Of a stretch of DNA of 64,000 nt, positions 61,035-64,000 are shown one piece after another. The notes beneath the pieces were generated by a model that saw nothing but the letters and a program-made list of their open reading frames with translations, did not search any database and was not told the DNA's origin. Position numbers and translations under genes: made by a program. The first letter of the stretch is position 1, and each line of letters starts with the position of its first letter. This DNA comes from Geodermatophilus ruber (GTDB taxonomy: Bacteria; Actinomycetota; Actinomycetes; Mycobacteriales; Geodermatophilaceae), in the NCBI RefSeq assembly GCF_900114385.1, contig NZ_FOSW01000001.1:372001-436000 (forward strand), written 5' to 3'.

Positions 61035-61184
61035 TCAGTCGTCGTCGTGCTTCCACCCGTGGCGGCGGTGCCAGCCGCCCCAGCCGCCCCAGCCGCCCCA
61101 CCAGCCCCACCAGCCCCAGTGGTCCCGGCCGTGGCGCCAGCCACCCCACCAGCCGCCCCAGTGGTCGTCGTCTCTCCACGTCAT
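61035..61184 (-). CDS. Trp/Gly-rich microprotein or leader peptide, 49 aa
   Basis: The 49-residue frame contains 14 Trp, 14 Gly, 6 His and 7 Asp and only eight amino-acid types in all. It is built from DHWGGWWGGW (residues 7-16) and DHWGWWGWWG followed by GWGGWGGW (21-38), with an RRHGWKHDDD end. ATG at 61184 has AAAGGA 8 nt upstream, which supports translation. It has no known family to me. It lies 120 bp upstream of the ABC exporter and FAD monooxygenase on the same strand, with tandem hairpins between. A leader peptide for attenuation or an exported metal-binding or membrane-active peptide are possible. Confidence 0.55.
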   Translation of the reverse strand: MTWRDDDHWGGWWGGWRHGRDHWGWWGWWGGWGGWGGWHRRHGWKHDDD

Positions 61185-61908
61185 GATCTCGGTCCTTTCT
61201 CGGATTCTCCTGATGAGGCATGCCGCCTCGGAAAAGCACTCCGACTGATCCGGACCCCCCGCGAGATGCTGAATTTCGACTCAGCCGGGATCGACACTCT
61301 TTGCGTTGGCGGTAATCCCTCCCCCTGAGATGTGCGTGGTGGAACCCCCACGAATGTGCGTGGAGGTCTGCTGGTGGAGGCCTACCGCGGCCGGCCACGC
61401 TGGAGGAGGCAGCCGACGGTAGGCATCGGGACGGCACGCGACGGTTGATCGACCGCCCACGGCCGCGGGGCCGTGGGGAAACCTGGGCGCGTGCGTGACC
61501 CGCAGGCGCTCGCCTGGGTCACAGAGGAAGTAGACGCTCGGCGGGACCGGCCGATCGCGCAGTGGTCGCGCGGCTCCGGCAGGGGCGGGCGGCATGGACC
61601 ACGTACTCGGTGTCGCTGGGCCGCTCCCAGGGTGCGATCGCGACGTCGTCGGTCGCACCCACTCACCCGCTATCCCGCGGTGGGGCTGTTCACCTCCTCG
61701 GCGGTGGAATGCAGAGAACAGTAGTTGAAGGTGCGGCCCACGCATCGCCCTGAAGCCCGAAACCGGCACGAGTTCGGGCGTATCCGGAGAACCGCCGCGC
61801 GGCGTCACACCCCGCGAGCAGTCGGGCAGCACAGTGCTCGGGGAATGGCGCCGCCCCAGGGCCGGAAGGCCCTGGGGGATTCCCGCCCAAGGCACCTACC
61901 GCCGCGGT
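61185..61908. other. Gene-poor stretch of about 720 bp
   Basis: No frame here has convincing protein character on either strand; the longest (61281-61895, minus) is Pro/Arg/Ser-rich shadow-like sequence. A decayed gene is conceivable on the plus strand from 61491 (DPQALAWVTEEVDARRD-like start, then a frame change). ATGTGCGTGG occurs twice, at 61330-61339 and 61354-61363. The segment also includes the presumed promoter of the Trp-rich ORF, which I could not locate precisely. Confidence 0.45.
61854..61877 (-). terminator. Terminator of the epimerase gene
   Basis: Perfect 10-bp arms CCCCAGGGCC and GGCCCTGGGG around a 4-nt loop (GGAA on the plus strand), 32 bp after the stop codon on the minus strand. 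Confidence 0.7.
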
Positions 61909-62850
61909 TCAGCTCATCGCCCGGAGGCCGCGCTGCACCGCCGTGGCCCCCTCGGTGAGCCGGGCGCCGGCCTCGGGCAGCAGCCGGCCGTCGGCGTCGA
62001 GCAGGTCCCGCCAGCTGCGCAGCGGTACCCAGCCGAGGAGCTTCTCGGCCTTGGTGCTGGAGATGCCCGAGGCGTCCGGGCGGGCGACCGGCCGCAGCTC
62101 GACGGCGTCGCCGAAGTGCCGGCGGACGAGCTCGTGCAACGGCAGACCGTTGGCGTTGTCGGCGGCGGCCGCGTACAGCACCTCGTGCCCGGTCGTGTCG
62201 CCCGCGACCGCGGCAGCCAGCAGGTCGGCCAGGTCGTCGACCACGACGTAGGACCAGAACGAGGCGCTCCGGTCGGCGCCCTGGGCCCGCACGATCGGCC
62301 CCACGTTGCGCTCGATGTTGCCCTCCCACTGCACCCACGTCGGCCGGATCGAGAAGGCGGTGAGGTCCGAGCGGGCCACGGCGGCGTCCATCAGCTTCTC
62401 GCCGAACCACTTCGAGAGGGCGTAGGGGTCCTGCGGGGCGATCGGGTGCCCCTCGTCGATCGGCGCGTACTGGGCGTGGAAGTAGCGCCGGGGATAGGAG
62501 AACCCGGGCACGGTCTCGCTCGAGATGTGCACGAACCGGCCGACTCCGCTGCGCTCGGCCGCCTCGAGCGTGTGGTAGGTCGCCATGAGGTTGGTGCCGA
62601 AGATGACGTGCGGTGGGTTCTTCGCCGGGCTCGGGATGGCGGCGGCGTGCACCACCGCCTCGTGGCCGGGCACGACCGCGGCCGCGTGCCCGGCATCGGT
62701 GAGGTCGGCCTGGACGTACCGGACCTCGCCGGCGCGCTCGTAGACCGGCGGCTGCCGGTCTACCGCGGTGATTTCGTGCCCGTCCCGCATCAGCCGGTCC
62801 ACAGCCGCCGCGCCGACCTTGCCGCGGGCCCCCGTCACCAGGATGCGCAT
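61909..62850 (-). CDS. NAD-dependent epimerase/dehydratase (extended SDR)
   Basis: 313-residue Rossmann-fold protein. The cofactor motif is LVTGARGKVGAAAVD; catalytic Tyr-Lys are in DPYALSKWFGEK, and the Ser/Thr in HISSET. It belongs to the extended SDRs that modify nucleotide sugars or act as uronate dehydrogenases; the substrate cannot be determined. ATG at 62850. Divergent from the hydrolase gene across 130 bp, and followed by a clear terminator. Confidence 0.9.
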   Translation of the reverse strand: MRILVTGARGKVGAAAVDRLMRDGHEITAVDRQPPVYERAGEVRYVQADLTDAGHAAAVVPGHEAVVHAAAIPSPAKNPPHVIFGTNLMATYHTLEAAERSGVGRFVHISSETVPGFSYPRRYFHAQYAPIDEGHPIAPQDPYALSKWFGEKLMDAAVARSDLTAFSIRPTWVQWEGNIERNVGPIVRAQGADRSASFWSYVVVDDLADLLAAAVAGDTTGHEVLYAAAADNANGLPLHELVRRHFGDAVELRPVARPDASGISSTKAEKLLGWVPLRSWRDLLDADGRLLPEAGARLTEGATAVQRGLRAMS

Positions 62851-62980
62851 GCCTCGGGATACCCCTCACGCCCGATCCCGCACCCGGCCCGCGGCGTGTC
62901 GCCGGCCGACCCGCCGGCGCGGCACCGAGGACTACCGTCGTCCGCACCAGCTGGCCGGCGTCCGGAGAGGGGCGGGGCTG

Positions 62981-63748
62981 ATGGCGACGTTCGTGCTCGT
63001 GCACGCCGCCTGGTTCGGCGGCTGGTGCTGGCGGAGGCTCGCGCCCCGGCTCCGGGCAGCCGGGCACGACGTCCTCACCCCGACCCTCACCGGGCTCGGT
63101 GAGCGCGCGCACCTGCTCGACCACGGGATCGACCTGCTCACGCACGTCGAGGACGTCGTCAACGTGCTGGTCTACGAGGACCTGGACCGGGTCGTGCTCG
63201 TGGGCAGCAGCTCCGCGGGGATGGTGATCACCGGTGTCGCCGACCGGGTGCCGGAGCGGGTGGCCGAGCTGGCCTACGTGGACGCCTTCGTGCCCGAGGA
63301 CGGCCAGTCCCTGTTCGACCTGATCGGGCCGGAGCACCGGGCAGCGATGGAGGAGCTCGTCGCGACAGAGGGCGACGGGTGGCTGCTGCCCCGGTTCGCG
63401 CCACCGCCGTGGGAGGAGATCCTGCCCCGGCTCTGGGAGATCACCGACCCGGCCGAGCTGGCGTGGCTGGTGCCCCGGCTGCGCGCGACACCGGTCGGGC
63501 ACTTCACGCGGGCGCTGCGGCTGGGAGACCCGGCGGCCCGGGCGCCGACCCGCAGCTACGTCCGCTGCGTGCGCTTCCCGCACGCGGGGCTCGACCGGTT
63601 CGCGGAGCGGGCACGGGAGAGTGCGGACTGGCGGCACCGCACGCTGGACTGCTCCCACATCCCGCACGTCACCTGCCCCCGGGAGCTGGCCGCCGTCCTG
63701 CTCGAGCTGGTGCCGAGCGACCGCGCGGGGGTGCCCGCCGGGAGGTGA
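62981..63748 (+). CDS. Alpha/beta hydrolase (EstC/salicylate-esterase-like)
   Basis: 255-residue serine hydrolase. The oxyanion-loop HAAWFGGWCWRRL is typical of this plant MES/bacterial EstC-like group, and the nucleophile elbow is VGSSSAGMV, where the usual His-x-x-Gly-Gly of GHSYGG is replaced by SSSAG. The His of the triad is likely in DCSHIPHV, and Asp in the LGD/TRSY region or near the DPAAR segment. ATG at 62981 is chosen from the conserved FVLVHAAWFGG start. Substrate is probably a small ester. Confidence 0.88.
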   Translation: MATFVLVHAAWFGGWCWRRLAPRLRAAGHDVLTPTLTGLGERAHLLDHGIDLLTHVEDVVNVLVYEDLDRVVLVGSSSAGMVITGVADRVPERVAELAYVDAFVPEDGQSLFDLIGPEHRAAMEELVATEGDGWLLPRFAPPPWEEILPRLWEITDPAELAWLVPRLRATPVGHFTRALRLGDPAARAPTRSYVRCVRFPHAGLDRFAERARESADWRHRTLDCSHIPHVTCPRELAAVLLELVPSDRAGVPAGR

Positions 63749-63763
63749 GCGGGACGGCGCCGC

Positions 63764-64000
63764 TCAGCGGGCGCCGCGGGCGTGCGCCAGTGCGACGTAG
63801 TGCTCGACGGCGGCCGGGTCGTCGACCGCGCCGACGTTGAGGGCCGTGGCCGGGTCGACCCCCTGGAAGAGCCGCTTGAGCGGCACCTCGAGCCGCTTGC
63901 CGGTGCGGGTGCGCGGGACGGCGGGCACCACGAGGATCTCGTCGGGGACGTGGCGGGGGCTGGCCTGGCGGCGGATGGCATCCGTGATCGCGGTGCGGAG
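63764..64000 (-). CDS. Acetoacetyl-CoA synthetase-like AMP-forming ligase, C-terminus (partial)
   Basis: Only the last 78 codons are visible; the rest lies beyond the right edge. The stretch RRQASPRHVPDEILVVPAVP and the RTRTGKRLEVPLKRL motif with the acetyl-CoA-synthetase A10 catalytic Lys is characteristic of acetoacetate-CoA ligase, as are GVDPATALNVGAVDDP and the final helix HYVALAH. It would activate acetoacetate or a similar ketoacid to its CoA ester with ATP. Convergent with the hydrolase gene, 15 bp between stops. Confidence 0.82.
   Translation of the reverse strand, partial: LRTAITDAIRRQASPRHVPDEILVVPAVPRTRTGKRLEVPLKRLFQGVDPATALNVGAVDDPAAVEHYVALAHARGAR

Noticed and set aside
61281-61895. 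204-codon minus-strand frame in the gene-poor region
   Set aside because: Pro/Arg/Ser-rich with no recognisable fold, spans a likely terminator and the promoter region of the Trp-rich ORF.
1-64000. tRNA, rRNA, CRISPR, transposase, integrase or phage genes
   Set aside because: I looked for tRNA T-arm consensus, spaced direct repeats and transposase or integrase motifs and saw none; a covariance or profile search was not possible here.

Overview
The window is 64 kb of very high-GC DNA (visibly above 70 percent) with GTG starts, many ATGA/GTGA stop-start overlaps and short intergenic gaps. Gene content (acVLRF1-type peptidyl-tRNA hydrolase, mycofactocin-coupled SDR, FadE5-like acyl-CoA dehydrogenase, GTP-type PEP carboxykinase, DUF4396 and DUF3817 proteins, NlpC/P60 gene behind a ydaO-type riboswitch) indicates an actinobacterium. 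Geodermatophilaceae (Blastococcus, Modestobacter, Geodermatophilus) is my best guess, an inference from style, not a database match. No tRNA, rRNA, CRISPR array, transposase or phage gene was seen; it reads as ordinary chromosome.

Layout. 1-1739: 3' part of a branched-chain amino-acid-type ABC operon with a divergent TetR gene. 2.7-7.2 kb: LapA-like membrane protein, FadE5-like acyl-CoA dehydrogenase behind a paired operator, small acidic protein, DUF, tyrosine phosphatase. 7.2-10 kb: multidomain diguanylate cyclase and a DUF4396 protein behind a CsoR-like palindrome. 10.1-16.7 kb: a complete fructose PTS (ptsI divergent from fruR-fruK-fruA-ptsH). 16.7-22.6 kb: SRPBCC protein, AGE-family isomerase, and the bkdABC branched-chain 2-oxoacid dehydrogenase operon divergent from an Lrp regulator. 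22.7-29.9 kb: alcohol dehydrogenase, serine hydrolase, small membrane proteins, a c-di-AMP-riboswitch-controlled cell-wall hydrolase, a FAD oxidoreductase. 29.9-39.2 kb: a carbohydrate catabolic cluster (ABC importer, Gfo/Idh dehydrogenase, two IolE-like TIM-barrel proteins, SDR, ROK regulator) with the same promoter element at both of its outward ends. 39.2-50.3 kb: YihY, bifunctional PBP with PASTA domain, acVLRF1, rhodanese, MFS, pckG, ArsR/SRPBCC pair, nitronate monooxygenase, DsbA-like protein. 50.3-56 kb: CDF transporter, FKBP, two VOC proteins, GH13 glucosidase, MFS. 56-61.2 kb: acyl-CoA dehydrogenase, FAD monooxygenase and ABC exporter preceded by a tiny Trp-rich ORF and strong hairpins. 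61.2-64 kb: gene-poor stretch, epimerase, alpha/beta hydrolase, and the C-terminus of an acetoacetyl-CoA synthetase-like ligase.

The most unusual item is a 49-codon ORF at 61035-61184 (minus strand) with 14 Trp and 14 Gly codons, followed by two abutting stem-loops and then a translationally coupled ABC exporter and FAD monooxygenase. It looks like either a Trp-codon attenuator leader or a structural/precursor microprotein; neither is established. Other notable regulatory DNA: the 22/25-identical promoter element at 31924-31948 and 39157-39181, the ydaO-type riboswitch at 27975-28108, the 11-bp-arm palindrome at 9471-9495, and the double operator at 3138-3174.
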